This document shows positions 8,838-18,521 of a DNA stretch of 64,000 nucleotides, one piece after another. Position 1 is the stretch's first letter. Each line of letters begins with the position of its first letter. The notes under the pieces are model-generated. The model was not told the DNA's origin. It made no database searches and was given only the letters and a program-made list of their open reading frames with translations. Location: NCBI RefSeq assembly GCF_024345415.1, contig NZ_JAGQBB010000008.1:55790-119789 (forward strand), given 5' to 3'. The position numbers and the translations under genes are program-made. Source of the DNA: Synechococcus sp. Tobar12-5m-g (lineage in GTDB: Bacteria > Cyanobacteriota > Cyanobacteriia > PCC-6307 > Cyanobiaceae).

Positions 8838-10424
8838 TCAACCTGCCAGGCGCTGCAGGAAATAGTTCTGATAGAGGCGGCAGCGGGGTTTCACCTTGTT
8901 CTCCTCCCGCACCACCAGGCCCAGGCTGTCGAGCTTGAAGGCCTCCTCTGAGCGCAGCATCACTGGCTCCTCCGCTGCCATCACCTTGCGCAGGGCCGTG
9001 CCCAGTTCCGGATGGTCTTCCAGGGCCTTGAGCAGACCCAGCAGATGGTTGCCATACAGCCCGGCGTCAGTGGCAGCCGTGCGCTGAAACTCTGCGAAGC
9101 TGAGGCCGTTGGCTAGCTGATAGAGCGCCATCCGTACCAGATAGGGATGGCCGCCCACCAGCGCGATCAGCTGGTCCACATGCTGATCATCGAGGGTGAG
9201 GCCATGGAGCCGAACCAGTTCCCTCACCTGGGCGGCGGAGAACTCGCCCAGGTCCACCGGCAGGCCCACGTTGAACGGCGACTGGTTGATGTCTTTCTGC
9301 AGGTACGACTCCTGGGCGTGGGCGATGATCAGACGGAACTGCTCCCACAGCCCATTGCTGCGGGCCAGTTCGTGCCAGCTGCGCAGCAGACCGCAGAAGT
9401 CGGTTTCGATCGAACCATGGGCAAACACCCGATCGAAGTTGTCGATGGCGAGCACCAGCGGCGCTGAATCGCTCTTGAGAAGATACTTCTCGAAGTAGTC
9501 GCGGCTGTTGTCATTGGCACCGAAGATGTCGTCCCAGTAGTCCTCAGTTTTGATGCGCAGCCCCAGCCCCTTGCCCACCGCCGCGCAGAACCACTGCATG
9601 AAGCGATCCGGATCCTCGAAGAACTTCTGATTGGCCTCCTCCAGGTTCAGGGCCACGGTGCGATAGCCCTTGCTGGCGGCATAGGCCAGCAGCCGGGCCG
9701 TGAGGCTTGATTTACCCATGCCCTTCGGCGATTTGATCCGGATCAGGGCGCCCGGCTTCTCGATCTCCTCGAAGCAACGGTTCTCCTCGGCGGGGTGGAT
9801 GTAGAGGGGTGAGTCGTGGCGCACCGGACCCTCCGGCATCTCCAGGCCCATGGCGCCTGGGCTGCTGACCGCCGCAGGTGGAGCTGAGGCCGGAGTGGGT
9901 AGCGTGGGTGTTTCCGCTGGTGAGGGAGAGGCCCCTGAAGGAACCGAACGCCGACCCCGGCGCGGATCCTGAAGCATCGCCTCGGCCACCTCGCGAATGC
10001 CCTGGGCGATGCTGAGGAAAGCCTCCTGGCGGTTGCTCCAGGTGGTGACGGCCTTGGCATTGGCTGGCAGGGCCTGGAGGCGGCCCAGCTCCGTTGACGT
10101 CCAGTCGGCCGGCTGGAGGATCACCGGAATCACCCGGGCTTCGCCGCGATCGTGGCGCTCGAGGGCCCGTTTCATCTCGATGTTGGCGCAATAGTCTGAT
10201 GCCAGGAACGGGGCGCTCACCAGCATTAAAACGATGTCGGCAGTGGCGAGATTCTCATCGATCGCCCCCGCCCATTCCTGCCCGGCCATGATCTTGCGAT
10301 CGTGCCAGGGCTGGATCACGCCCTGCCGCTGCAGTGCGGCGAGATGATCATCCAGGGATTGACGCAGCTTCTCGTCCTTGTGGGAGTAGGAGATGAAAAG
10401 GCTGAGGGGGGCGGCTTTCGACAT
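8838..10424 (-). CDS. TIR domain - AAA-like (STAND-type) NTPase
   Basis: A 528-residue two-domain protein. Residues 8-150 are a TIR domain: LFISYSHKDE, then SAPFLASDYCANIEM with Glu near 83 in the position of the NAD-cleaving glutamate of enzymatic TIRs. A Pro/Ser-rich linker (155-198) joins it to an AAA-like NTPase with Walker A IKSPKGMGKSSL (about 230-241), Walker B LVLAIDNFDRVF and a C-terminal winged-helix region. TIR-STAND proteins in bacteria sense phage or stress signals and deplete NAD. It is first in a minus-strand operon, with the second NTPase gene beginning 3 bp downstream. ATG at 10424 was chosen over a TTG one codon earlier. Confidence 0.85.
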   Translation of the reverse strand: MSKAAPLSLFISYSHKDEKLRQSLDDHLAALQRQGVIQPWHDRKIMAGQEWAGAIDENLATADIVLMLVSAPFLASDYCANIEMKRALERHDRGEARVIPVILQPADWTSTELGRLQALPANAKAVTTWSNRQEAFLSIAQGIREVAEAMLQDPRRGRRSVPSGASPSPAETPTLPTPASAPPAAVSSPGAMGLEMPEGPVRHDSPLYIHPAEENRCFEEIEKPGALIRIKSPKGMGKSSLTARLLAYAASKGYRTVALNLEEANQKFFEDPDRFMQWFCAAVGKGLGLRIKTEDYWDDIFGANDNSRDYFEKYLLKSDSAPLVLAIDNFDRVFAHGSIETDFCGLLRSWHELARSNGLWEQFRLIIAHAQESYLQKDINQSPFNVGLPVDLGEFSAAQVRELVRLHGLTLDDQHVDQLIALVGGHPYLVRMALYQLANGLSFAEFQRTAATDAGLYGNHLLGLLKALEDHPELGTALRKVMAAEEPVMLRSEEAFKLDSLGLVVREENKVKPRCRLYQNYFLQRLAG

Positions 10425-10850
10425 CAAGCCTTACGGCCCACGAAGAATGTTAATTTAGCCTAGCAAGCTTAGATTTTATGTCAACCACAATGGGCAATGC
10501 CACTTCCACGATGCCCGGCGGGTGATATTCTGACTCCCCAATTGCTTACAGAGCTTCAATAGCCTGGCTCCCCTTGTGCTAAAGCTGAGAGCCTTCAGGT
10601 GTTTAACGAATCCACGAGCGCATGACTCCTATTCAATGTGATTGAATGGCAGAAGCCTCTCCACAAGGGGCATTAAATGCCAGAATTGCAATGCATGGTG
10701 TGCAAACTTTTGGCTACTGCAGCAGCACCAAGTTGTTCGCCCTTCATCGGAATCACGGAGGTCACAGCCGCGGCTGGGACGATGGCCGACAGCCAGGCCC
10801 TCTGGGCAGGATCCACAATGGTTCCCGGAATCCCCGCGACCTCCACCGAG
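10425..10850. promoter_or_regulatory. divergent intergenic region between the TIR operon and hisB
   Basis: About 425 bp, or 360 bp if hisB starts at 10782. The stretch at 10425-10510 just upstream of the TIR gene is clearly AT-rich for this genome (TTAATTTAGCC, TTAGATTTTATG) and probably carries that operon's promoter. The hisB promoter should lie in 10520-10780. No operator or riboswitch was recognised. Confidence 0.35.
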
Positions 10851-11465
10851 ATGGACCCACGCACCGGCACGATCCACCGCGTCACCGGCGAAACCGATGT
10901 GCGGGTGGAGCTCAGCCTCGACGGCAGCGGCCGCTGCCAGGTGAATACGGGTGTTCCGTTCCTGGACCACATGCTGCACCAGCTGGCCAGCCATGGCCTG
11001 CTGGACCTGGAGATCACCGCCCGGGGCGACCTCGAGATTGACGACCACCACACCAATGAGGATGTGGGCATCGCGGTGGGACAGGCCCTCGCCCAGGCGC
11101 TCGGGGAACGGCGGAGCATCCAGCGGTTCGGCCATTTCGTGGCGCCCCTGGATGAGGCCCTGGTGCAGGTGGTGCTCGACTGCTCCGGCCGACCCCACCT
11201 CAGCTACGACCTGGCCATCCCGGCCCAGCGGATCGGCCGTTACGACACCGAACTGGTCAAGGAGTTCTTCGTGGCGGTGGTGAACAACTCAGGCCTCACC
11301 CTCCACATCCGCCAGCTGGCCGGCGTGAACTCGCACCACATCGTGGAGGCCTGCTTCAAGGCCTTCGCCCGGGCCCTGCGCCTGGCCGTGGAAATCGACC
11401 CCCGTCGTGCTGGCGAGGTGCCCAGCAGCAAGGGTCTGCTGGAGCAGGCGGGCGGCTGGGGTTGA
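10851..11465 (+). CDS. hisB: imidazoleglycerol-phosphate dehydratase
   Basis: Catalyses dehydration of imidazole glycerol phosphate to imidazole acetol phosphate in histidine biosynthesis, a Mn-dependent cytosolic 24-mer. Diagnostic motifs are [30 protein letters not shown] (metal-binding histidines) and [20 protein letters not shown] near the C-terminus. From ATG 10851 the protein is 204 residues, the normal length, and begins just before the conserved [10 protein letters not shown]. ATGs at 10818 and 10782 are in frame and would give 11 or 23 extra residues; none has a strong Shine-Dalgarno. This is a monofunctional enzyme, as in other cyanobacteria. It stands alone inside the accessory region. 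Confidence 0.93.
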   Translation: MDPRTGTIHRVTGETDVRVELSLDGSGRCQVNTGVPFLDHMLHQLASHGLLDLEITARGDLEIDDHHTNEDVGIAVGQALAQALGERRSIQRFGHFVAPLDEALVQVVLDCSGRPHLSYDLAIPAQRIGRYDTELVKEFFVAVVNNSGLTLHIRQLAGVNSHHIVEACFKAFARALRLAVEIDPRRAGEVPSSKGLLEQAGGWG

Positions 11466-11552
11466 AGCAGTTCAGAAGGCCAGTGACATTTTTATGCTGA
11501 GCCAATGGCTGCATCCCAAGCCCACCGTGATCACTGACAACATCGCTGGGCT

Positions 11553-11859
11553 ATGGAGACTGCGAAGGCTGAACAGCGGCTGAAGGAAGCCCGGCAGCAG
11601 CCGGTGACAGCGCCCGCTGCCTTGAAACACGATTGGCCGCAGGTCCCCGCTGTGGGCTGTTCGGCTCAGCAAGCAGGGGACTTTCACGGCACAGTCGGAC
11701 ATCGACCTGGCGGCGGAAGGGTTGCCGGCTGAAGCCTTGCTGCCGGCCGTGGCCCGGTTGGAGCAGACCGGGCTCCTTCCCGTCGATCTGGTGCGCCTCG
11801 AGGACCTCCCTTCCCACTGGCAACAACGCCTTCACCGCCAGGCGCTGCGACTCACATGA
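11553..11859 (+). pseudogene. decayed MNT-type nucleotidyltransferase (antitoxin-like)
   Basis: Three reading frames must be joined to recover a minimal nucleotidyltransferase. Frame one gives ALKHDWPQVPA, the next gives GLFGSASRG (the canonical GS-x-A-R-G motif), and a third gives SDIDLAAEG with the metal-binding Asp-x-Asp, continuing open to LPSHWQQRLHRQALRLT and a stop. Small indels around 11635-11690 explain this. MNT-family proteins are antitoxins of HepT-like toxins or antibiotic-adenylyltransferase relatives. The intact tail stops in an ATGA overlap with the next small ORF, the usual coupling in such modules. The gene should be non-functional unless these are sequencing errors. Confidence 0.6.
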
Positions 11860-12026
11860 GCACTGTCCAGTTCAGGGAGTTGGTTAAAGATCTCGAGGCG
11901 GGGCGACTGCTGGAAGGGGTGTCGTCCCTATGGCAGGCCGTGGAAGTGGATCTGAGTGGGTTCCAAAGCTGGTTTGATGATCCGCCCAAGTTAAGTCAAC
12001 TAAGTCGCAGTGATCAGTCTTTTTGA
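11856..12026 (+). CDS. small ORF coupled to the broken nucleotidyltransferase (56 aa)
   Basis: Its ATG overlaps the stop of the nucleotidyltransferase remnant as ATGA. It encodes 56 residues starting MSTVQFRELVKDLEAGRLLE. I do not recognise it. Position and coupling fit the partner gene of an MNT-type module, but it is far shorter than HepT (about 110-140 residues), so it is probably a truncated remnant. Confidence 0.35.
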   Translation: MSTVQFRELVKDLEAGRLLEGVSSLWQAVEVDLSGFQSWFDDPPKLSQLSRSDQSF

Positions 12027-12110
12027 ATCTAACGCTTGCCATCACCAGGCCGCTGAGAATTGAAAGAGCCAGCGATTAGCTGCAGGTGGCGGCTCTGGTG
12101 AATGGCAGTG

Positions 12111-13130
12111 TTAGACGCCTGTCGCGTCGCCAGATTCCTGGCTCGCTGCTCTCACAGTTCGTGCTTCTATCATGACACGATTTCCTAGCTGAGTAAGCTG
12201 CCAGAAAAGGTTTACGCCCCCACCCGTTGTACCCAAAGGCTCAACTGTGATAAACCCATACGCCAAAAGCTGAACTTTTATTGTATCAAAGACTAAGTCA
12301 TCTATTGAAGGAGTCCTACCTTCTCTTCCTGTTCGAGCAAGAAGGAGTTCGGCCAGATGCGAATTAACTCTTCCGTCGACAGTGGCAATCAAAAGGCTTG
12401 GCGCAATTGTTGCAAACAGCTCTCGCCAGGACAGACGAGTCGACCAGCCTGAAAGTCCGCTCTTGGTAAAGCAAGTACCCTTGACTGCTACTAATTCATC
12501 CAGAGATGCAAGATCGGCAACAATTGGCTCGGGGGCAACAGCTTTTCGCACTTCTGATAGCTCCGATTGGGTCTCGGCCAACTTCTTGCGCAGGTCATTG
12601 AGTTCAGCTAGAGTTTCTGCTGAGGGAATACTTGTCGCCCTTACCCATCCATTCCTGGGATACGCTTTCATTGCTTTGGAGAGACTCAGGGCAACAAGAC
12701 CAGGAAGTGCATCTGCACTTTTCCAGAAACGAACAAGCCGACCATCTGCCACTTTTGAGCGAAACTGACTTAGCTTCTCCCGGGTCTCAGGCTTAATCTC
12801 TGATCGAGCAACTGGAATTTCATCAGGATTCTCATGGAGGAATGCCAAGACAGGCAAACCTTGCGCTGCAGCGTAATCGTATTCTTTCTCCGTGTAGCTA
12901 ATGCCTTCTTCTGTCAGCGATCCATACCTTCCACCAACGATAAGAATATAGTAGTCGCAGTCATCAATGACTTTGCGGATGAAGTCCCACTGCTCCTCGT
13001 CGGCAGCAGGAAATAGCTCCATTCCAGCCGGAAAGCAATCCAGCTCCATAACAGTTTGAATGACTTGGCGCCTTTCCTCTTGCAGGTCTGTAAAGGTTGA
13101 GCTTACAAAGACTTGGTAGCGCTTATCCAT
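12111..13130 (-). CDS. DUF4062 domain protein (TIR-like N-terminus)
   Basis: A 339-residue protein whose first 150 residues are a DUF4062 domain: [31 protein letters not shown] and [20 protein letters not shown] are its signatures. The family has a TIR-like fold and often precedes NTPase or repeat domains in bacterial conflict and signalling proteins. A short coiled coil follows ([26 protein letters not shown], about 180-205), then a C-terminal part of about 130 residues with no recognised family. The gene stands alone on the minus strand and is lower in GC than its neighbours, which suggests transfer. No enzymatic role is shown. Confidence 0.8.
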   Translation of the reverse strand: MDKRYQVFVSSTFTDLQEERRQVIQTVMELDCFPAGMELFPAADEEQWDFIRKVIDDCDYYILIVGGRYGSLTEEGISYTEKEYDYAAAQGLPVLAFLHENPDEIPVARSEIKPETREKLSQFRSKVADGRLVRFWKSADALPGLVALSLSKAMKAYPRNGWVRATSIPSAETLAELNDLRKKLAETQSELSEVRKAVAPEPIVADLASLDELVAVKGTCFTKSGLSGWSTRLSWRELFATIAPSLLIATVDGRVNSHLAELLLARTGREGRTPSIDDLVFDTIKVQLLAYGFITVEPLGTTGGGVNLFWQLTQLGNRVMIEARTVRAASQESGDATGV

Positions 13131-13627
13131 GAGTGTTTTCTAGTGCTGTCTAACTACTAATTAGGCGGCTCCGTGATCCACGCTCACTCGGATTTAAATT
13201 GCCGCCTATGTCCGCGATTCGCTCCCAGGCCATCGGCTCAATCTCGGTTGCGGCCTGAATTCTGCCGGATCCATTGCCAGGCAGTTCGGTGCATATCGGA
13301 ACCGTGATTCACGCTGGGCCTGGCGGCATGCCGGGTCATTCTTGCTGGAGGGCCCGCAGCGAGACGCTTCAGCTCGTTGCTGAGACATTTCCGTTCCGCC
13401 CATCTTGTTCACAGTTTGGGGGTTGTTCACCAGGATCCCCTGTCAGCCAGGCCTTCCTGGCGTCCTCGGATGTCGGATCACCGTGCATCACCGGTCCGCA
13501 GATGCACATCCCCTGGTGGTTCATGGCAAATCGGTGCTGGACGGCGCAGCTTCCCATGCCGCAAGGCCCTCGGTTCAGAAGGTTGGTGTTAGTAGCGCCT
13601 GCTGGCTTGGGCCTTTGAACCAATCCT
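13131..13627. other. intergenic region, mostly without recognisable content
   Basis: About 500 bp between the DUF4062 gene and the SGNH remnant. The AT-rich part next to 13131 may hold the DUF4062 promoter. Apart from one possible 51-residue ORF (13369-13524), I see nothing supportable. Confidence 0.35.
13369..13524 (-). CDS. possible small Cys-containing protein (51 aa)
   Basis: An ORF beginning MNHQGMCICGPVMHGDPTSE with a CxC pair and a hydrophilic tail containing one more Cys; an upstream in-frame ATG at 13557 would add 11 residues. The composition looks more protein-like than the overlapping frames, but no family is recognised and no strong ribosome-binding site is visible. It could be a small metal-binding protein or a chance ORF. 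Confidence 0.25.
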   Translation of the reverse strand: MNHQGMCICGPVMHGDPTSEDARKAWLTGDPGEQPPNCEQDGRNGNVSATS

Positions 13628-14265
13628 TTAGTTCCCCTGCCCCGCAACCGCCGGCGCCCCCGCGCTTCTGCCATCCCCCGTCTGCTGCACCAACCCCAGC
13701 AACCCTTTGCGATACACCGCCTTGCCGGCCTCGTTGAGGTGCACCCCGTCCACGGTGTAGTCACTCCGGAGTGCAGCGGCTTCGAACAGCGGCTGCACCA
13801 CGGCTGCCTGCACGGGCACCTGTTCCTGGACGGCCACCGCCTGGATCAGGCCGTTGAGCTGATCGATTCGCCAGATCGGGCCGGCCATCGACGGCCGTTG
13901 GCTGGCGGCCACCGTGGAATAGAAGGCCGGCAGCAGGTGGATGTGCTCCGCCCCCAGACCCCGCACCAGCGCCAGGATCTGGGCCAGGTTCGCCTGGAAT
14001 TGCTGATCGCTGAGCGGCAACATCGCATCGTTGGTGCCGATGGCGATGATCGCCGTGGGGCAGCGCACCGGCTGGGCCGCCAGCCCCTGCAACTGTTGAA
14101 TCAGCGAGGCCGTGGCCAGGCCCCCCTTGGCGTAGTTCACCACCCCGGCCGCTGGGCGGTGGGCGGCGTCACTCCGGCCCGGGCCGCCAGGGGTGCAAAA
14201 GCGAGGCTGGCTCCCGCCAAGGCGCCTAGGGCCAGGCCCAACCGCAGTCGTCGTTCAGTGGCCAT
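13628..14265 (-). pseudogene. truncated SGNH/GDSL hydrolase with detached signal peptide
   Basis: The downstream part (13628-14143, GTG start) encodes 171 residues with SGNH block III (AIGTND) and block V (DGVHLN, catalytic Asp and His). Block I with the nucleophilic GDS serine is absent. Immediately upstream, starting 3 bp after glcF at 14265, another frame encodes a clear signal peptide (LRLGLALGALAGASLAFAPLAARA) and stops at the junction. The most likely history is a secreted lipase/esterase that lost about 30-40 residues, including block I, by an out-of-frame deletion. Without the serine the product should be inactive. Confidence 0.6.
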
Positions 14266-14267
14266 CG

Positions 14268-15638
14268 TCAGCACCCATTCAGGCTCCGCTCCAGCAACTG
14301 GATCGGGTGCAGAACCTCGATCGGAAGGTTCGTGCTGCCCATGTGTTGGCGGATCTGCAGACTGCAACCGATGTTGGCGCTCACCGCCAGATCGGCACCC
14401 GTGCCGCTCAGATCGGCCGCCTTGATCCGCCCCAGTTCGGCCGCCTCCTGGGGCTGCACCAGGTTGTAGATGCCGGCGCTGCCGCAGCACACCCCCGCCT
14501 CCACCGCCTCCTTGAGCTCCACATGGGGGATCTGGCGCAGCAGGGCCCGGGGCGGCTCGGCGATCCCCTGGCCATGGAGCATGTGGCAGGCGTCGTGGTA
14601 GGCCAGCCGCAGGGGCCGCTCGGCGCTGGCGGTAGTGCCATCGGCGTGGGTGAGGGGTTGAAGCGCCCCCTGGGCCGCCTCCCCCAGGCCCATCCGGTGC
14701 AGAAACTCCTGGATGTCGGCCACCTGGCCGGCGAAGGCGCTGCCCCGGGCGGCCCAGGCCGGTTCGCTCGCCAGGATGGCGTCGTAGGCCTTCAGGGTGT
14801 GGCCGCAACCGGAGGCCGCCACCAGCACCGCATCGAGCGGTTCTGGCCCCGCCGCTTTGCCGGGGCCGATCACGGCGGCGAAGGCGTCGATCAGGCTGCC
14901 CGCCAGCTCTTTGGTCTGCTCCAGTTCCCCCTGGTGGTGGGTCATGGCACCGCAGCAGCCCTGGGCCGGCGGGATCACCACCTCGATGCCGCAGGCGCTC
15001 AGCACAGTCACCGCCGCTCGGTTCACCTGTGGATCAAACAGCCGCTGCACGCAGCCCAGAACCAGCCCCACCCGGTAGCGCCGCTGCCCCTGGGCCGGCA
15101 CCACCACCGGGAGGCAATCCGCGAAAGCCTCAGGCGCCAGGGGCGGCAGCAGCCGCTCCATCGCTTCGAGCTGCGGGCCGAACAGGCGGGTGAGGCCGCT
15201 GCGGCGGGCCAGGCGCTGCAGCGGCGTTCCGGCGTAGAGCCGCAGCGGCTGCAGCACGGCCCGCAACCGGCCGGGGTAGGGCAGCAGACGGAACAACAGG
15301 GCCCGCAAGCTCCGTTGCCAGGGGCTGCGCAACTCGGGTGCATTCAGCTTCGGGCGGGTGGCCTCGATCAGTTCGTCGTAGCGCACACCCGACGGGCAGG
15401 CGGTGACGCAGGCCAGGCAGCCCAGGCAGGAATCGAAATGGCCGGCCACCGTGGCATCCAGCTCCAGCGCACCGGCCTCGATCGCCTTGAGCATGTGGAT
15501 CCGCCCCCGGGGCGAATCCATCTCCGTCCCCAGCACCCGGTAGCTGGCACAGCTCGGCAGGCAGAAGCCGCAGTGGATGCAGGGATCGGAGGCGCTGATC
15601 GAGCCGATGAACGGCGCCGGTGGTTGGGTGGTGTTCAT
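14268..15638 (-). CDS. glcF: glycolate oxidase/dehydrogenase iron-sulfur subunit GlcF
   Basis: Electron-transfer subunit that passes electrons from the GlcD flavoprotein during glycolate oxidation in photorespiration. The N-terminus has two 4Fe-4S ferredoxin motifs, CIHCGFCLPSC and CLGCLACVTACPSG. Two CCG domains follow, one with GCCGAMTHHQG and one near the C-terminus with GVCCGSAGIYN, and HDACHMLHGQG binds a further cluster. ATG 15638 gives 456 residues starting MNTTQPPAP; earlier in-frame codons run into icd's end. It lies 17 bp behind icd on the same strand. The catalytic partner glcD is not in this window. Confidence 0.9.
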   Translation of the reverse strand: MNTTQPPAPFIGSISASDPCIHCGFCLPSCASYRVLGTEMDSPRGRIHMLKAIEAGALELDATVAGHFDSCLGCLACVTACPSGVRYDELIEATRPKLNAPELRSPWQRSLRALLFRLLPYPGRLRAVLQPLRLYAGTPLQRLARRSGLTRLFGPQLEAMERLLPPLAPEAFADCLPVVVPAQGQRRYRVGLVLGCVQRLFDPQVNRAAVTVLSACGIEVVIPPAQGCCGAMTHHQGELEQTKELAGSLIDAFAAVIGPGKAAGPEPLDAVLVAASGCGHTLKAYDAILASEPAWAARGSAFAGQVADIQEFLHRMGLGEAAQGALQPLTHADGTTASAERPLRLAYHDACHMLHGQGIAEPPRALLRQIPHVELKEAVEAGVCCGSAGIYNLVQPQEAAELGRIKAADLSGTGADLAVSANIGCSLQIRQHMGSTNLPIEVLHPIQLLERSLNGC

Positions 15639-15655
15639 CTTGGCTGGCGTGTGGA

Positions 15656-17101
<1,446 letters not shown>

Positions 17102-17253
17102 CGGGGCGTTCAAGCGGGGGTGAAGGGGCTGCAACCGGTGGTGTTCCTGGTTGGGGCCGGCCAGGCTCGCAGCGGCCGTTGGGACCCTGCAACATGGTTG
17201 GCCGGGTGAGCCTAGGTTCAGCCCGATCCGCCGTTCTGCTCAGGGGAAACGCC

Positions 17254-17730
17254 ATGAATGCGGCAGACCTGGCCCGCAGCCCGGAGATGGCCCGGGCCAT
17301 CGCCTCGGCGGCGGGCCTGGTCCGCCGTCATTTCCCCGATGCCCGCGCCAACCTCACCCCCTGGCGCGACGATCCGCTCACCCGAGCCTTCACGGAGGAG
17401 GAATCGGTCGATCTGGCCTTTCACTTCCCGGGCTGGAGCCCCCGCCTGCAGTGCCGCAGCCTGCTGATCCAGCTGCGCCTGAGCGAAGCGCCTGGCCAGG
17501 GGAACGCCGCGGGGCCACCACGCCTGCTGGGGGTGCTGATCAGTGGCATGACCTTCCAGGGGGAGCAGTGGCGCCTCGCCACCGTTGGTGGCTGGGAGCC
17601 CAGCGGGCCGAACCTGCCCCAACCCGAGGTGGTGACGACCCTGCAGCAGATGTGCCGCGACCTGTTCGCCCTGCTGGCCCGCGATCCCGACCACGGGCAG
17701 GAACACGGCGAACCCGGCCTGGCCGCGTAA
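17254..17730 (+). CDS. conserved cyanobacterial protein of unknown function
   Basis: A 158-residue soluble protein without signal peptide or membrane segment. ATG 17254 is preceded by a good Shine-Dalgarno (CAGGGGAAAC, about 7 bp spacing), which decides the start over an upstream ATG at 17179. The sequence has the features of a small mixed alpha/beta domain (FHFPGWSPRLQCRSLLIQLRL, GVLISGMTFQGEQWRLATVG). I associate such genes beside heme oxygenase with picocyanobacteria but know no function. It ends 76 bp before heme oxygenase on the same strand. Confidence 0.65.
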   Translation: MNAADLARSPEMARAIASAAGLVRRHFPDARANLTPWRDDPLTRAFTEEESVDLAFHFPGWSPRLQCRSLLIQLRLSEAPGQGNAAGPPRLLGVLISGMTFQGEQWRLATVGGWEPSGPNLPQPEVVTTLQQMCRDLFALLARDPDHGQEHGEPGLAA

Positions 17731-17805
17731 CCCTTCGCAACCTTCAGACCACCCAGCCGCCAGGCCAGAACTAGCTTGTTCGTTCTTCCTACGGCTCCCA
17801 GCACA

Positions 17806-18519
17806 ATGGCTGTCGCCCTTGCCACCCAGTTGCGTGAAGGCACCAAGAAGGCCCACACGATGGCCGAGAACACCGGTTTCGTGACCTGCTTCCTCAAGGG
17901 GGTCGTCGACAAGATCAGCTACCGCAAGTTGGTGGCCGATCTCTACTTCGTGTACAGCGCCATGGAAGAGGAGATCGGCAAGCTCAAGGCCCACCCGGTG
18001 GTGGGGCCCATCGCCAGCGACGCCCTCAACCGCCGCGCCACCCTGGAGGCCGACCTGGCCTTCTATTTCGGTGCCGACTGGCGCCAGCAGATTCAGGCCA
18101 CCCCCGGCGCCCAGCAGTACGTGGCCCGGCTGCATCAGGTGGCCCAGGAATCCCCTGAGCTGCTGGTGGGCCACCACTACACCCGCTACATCGGCGATCT
18201 CTCCGGCGGCCAGATCCTCAAGAACATCGCCCAGAAGGCGATGAACCTGGGCGAGCACGACGGCCTGCGCTTCTACGAGTTCGACGCCATCCCCGATGAG
18301 AAGGCCTTCAAGGCCACCTACCGCGAAACCCTCGACCGGCTGCCGATCGACCAGGCCACGGCCGATCGAATCGTGGCCGAGGCCAACCACGCCTTCCATC
18401 TCAACATGACCATGTTCCAGGAGCTGGAGGGGAACCTGGTGGCCGCCATCGGCAAGGTGCTGTTCGGCTTCCTCACCCGCCGCCAGCGCACCGGCAGCAC
18501 CGAGGTGGTGGCGGCCTGA
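17806..18519 (+). CDS. ho1: heme oxygenase (biliverdin-producing, ferredoxin-dependent)
   Basis: Opens heme to biliverdin IX-alpha, Fe and CO, the first step of phycobilin synthesis for phycobilisome pigments. The 237-residue sequence matches the cyanobacterial enzyme: LREGTKKAHTMAENTGF carries the proximal heme-ligand His, and GHHYTRYIGDLSGGQIL is the distal-helix signature with flexible glycines. ATG 17806 gives the standard MAVALATQLREGTKKAH start; an upstream in-frame codon at 17776 has no support. Soluble. The glycosyltransferase gene begins 3 bp downstream with TTG, so the two may be co-transcribed although functionally unrelated. Confidence 0.95.
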   Translation: MAVALATQLREGTKKAHTMAENTGFVTCFLKGVVDKISYRKLVADLYFVYSAMEEEIGKLKAHPVVGPIASDALNRRATLEADLAFYFGADWRQQIQATPGAQQYVARLHQVAQESPELLVGHHYTRYIGDLSGGQILKNIAQKAMNLGEHDGLRFYEFDAIPDEKAFKATYRETLDRLPIDQATADRIVAEANHAFHLNMTMFQELEGNLVAAIGKVLFGFLTRRQRTGSTEVVAA

Positions 18520-18521
18520 GC

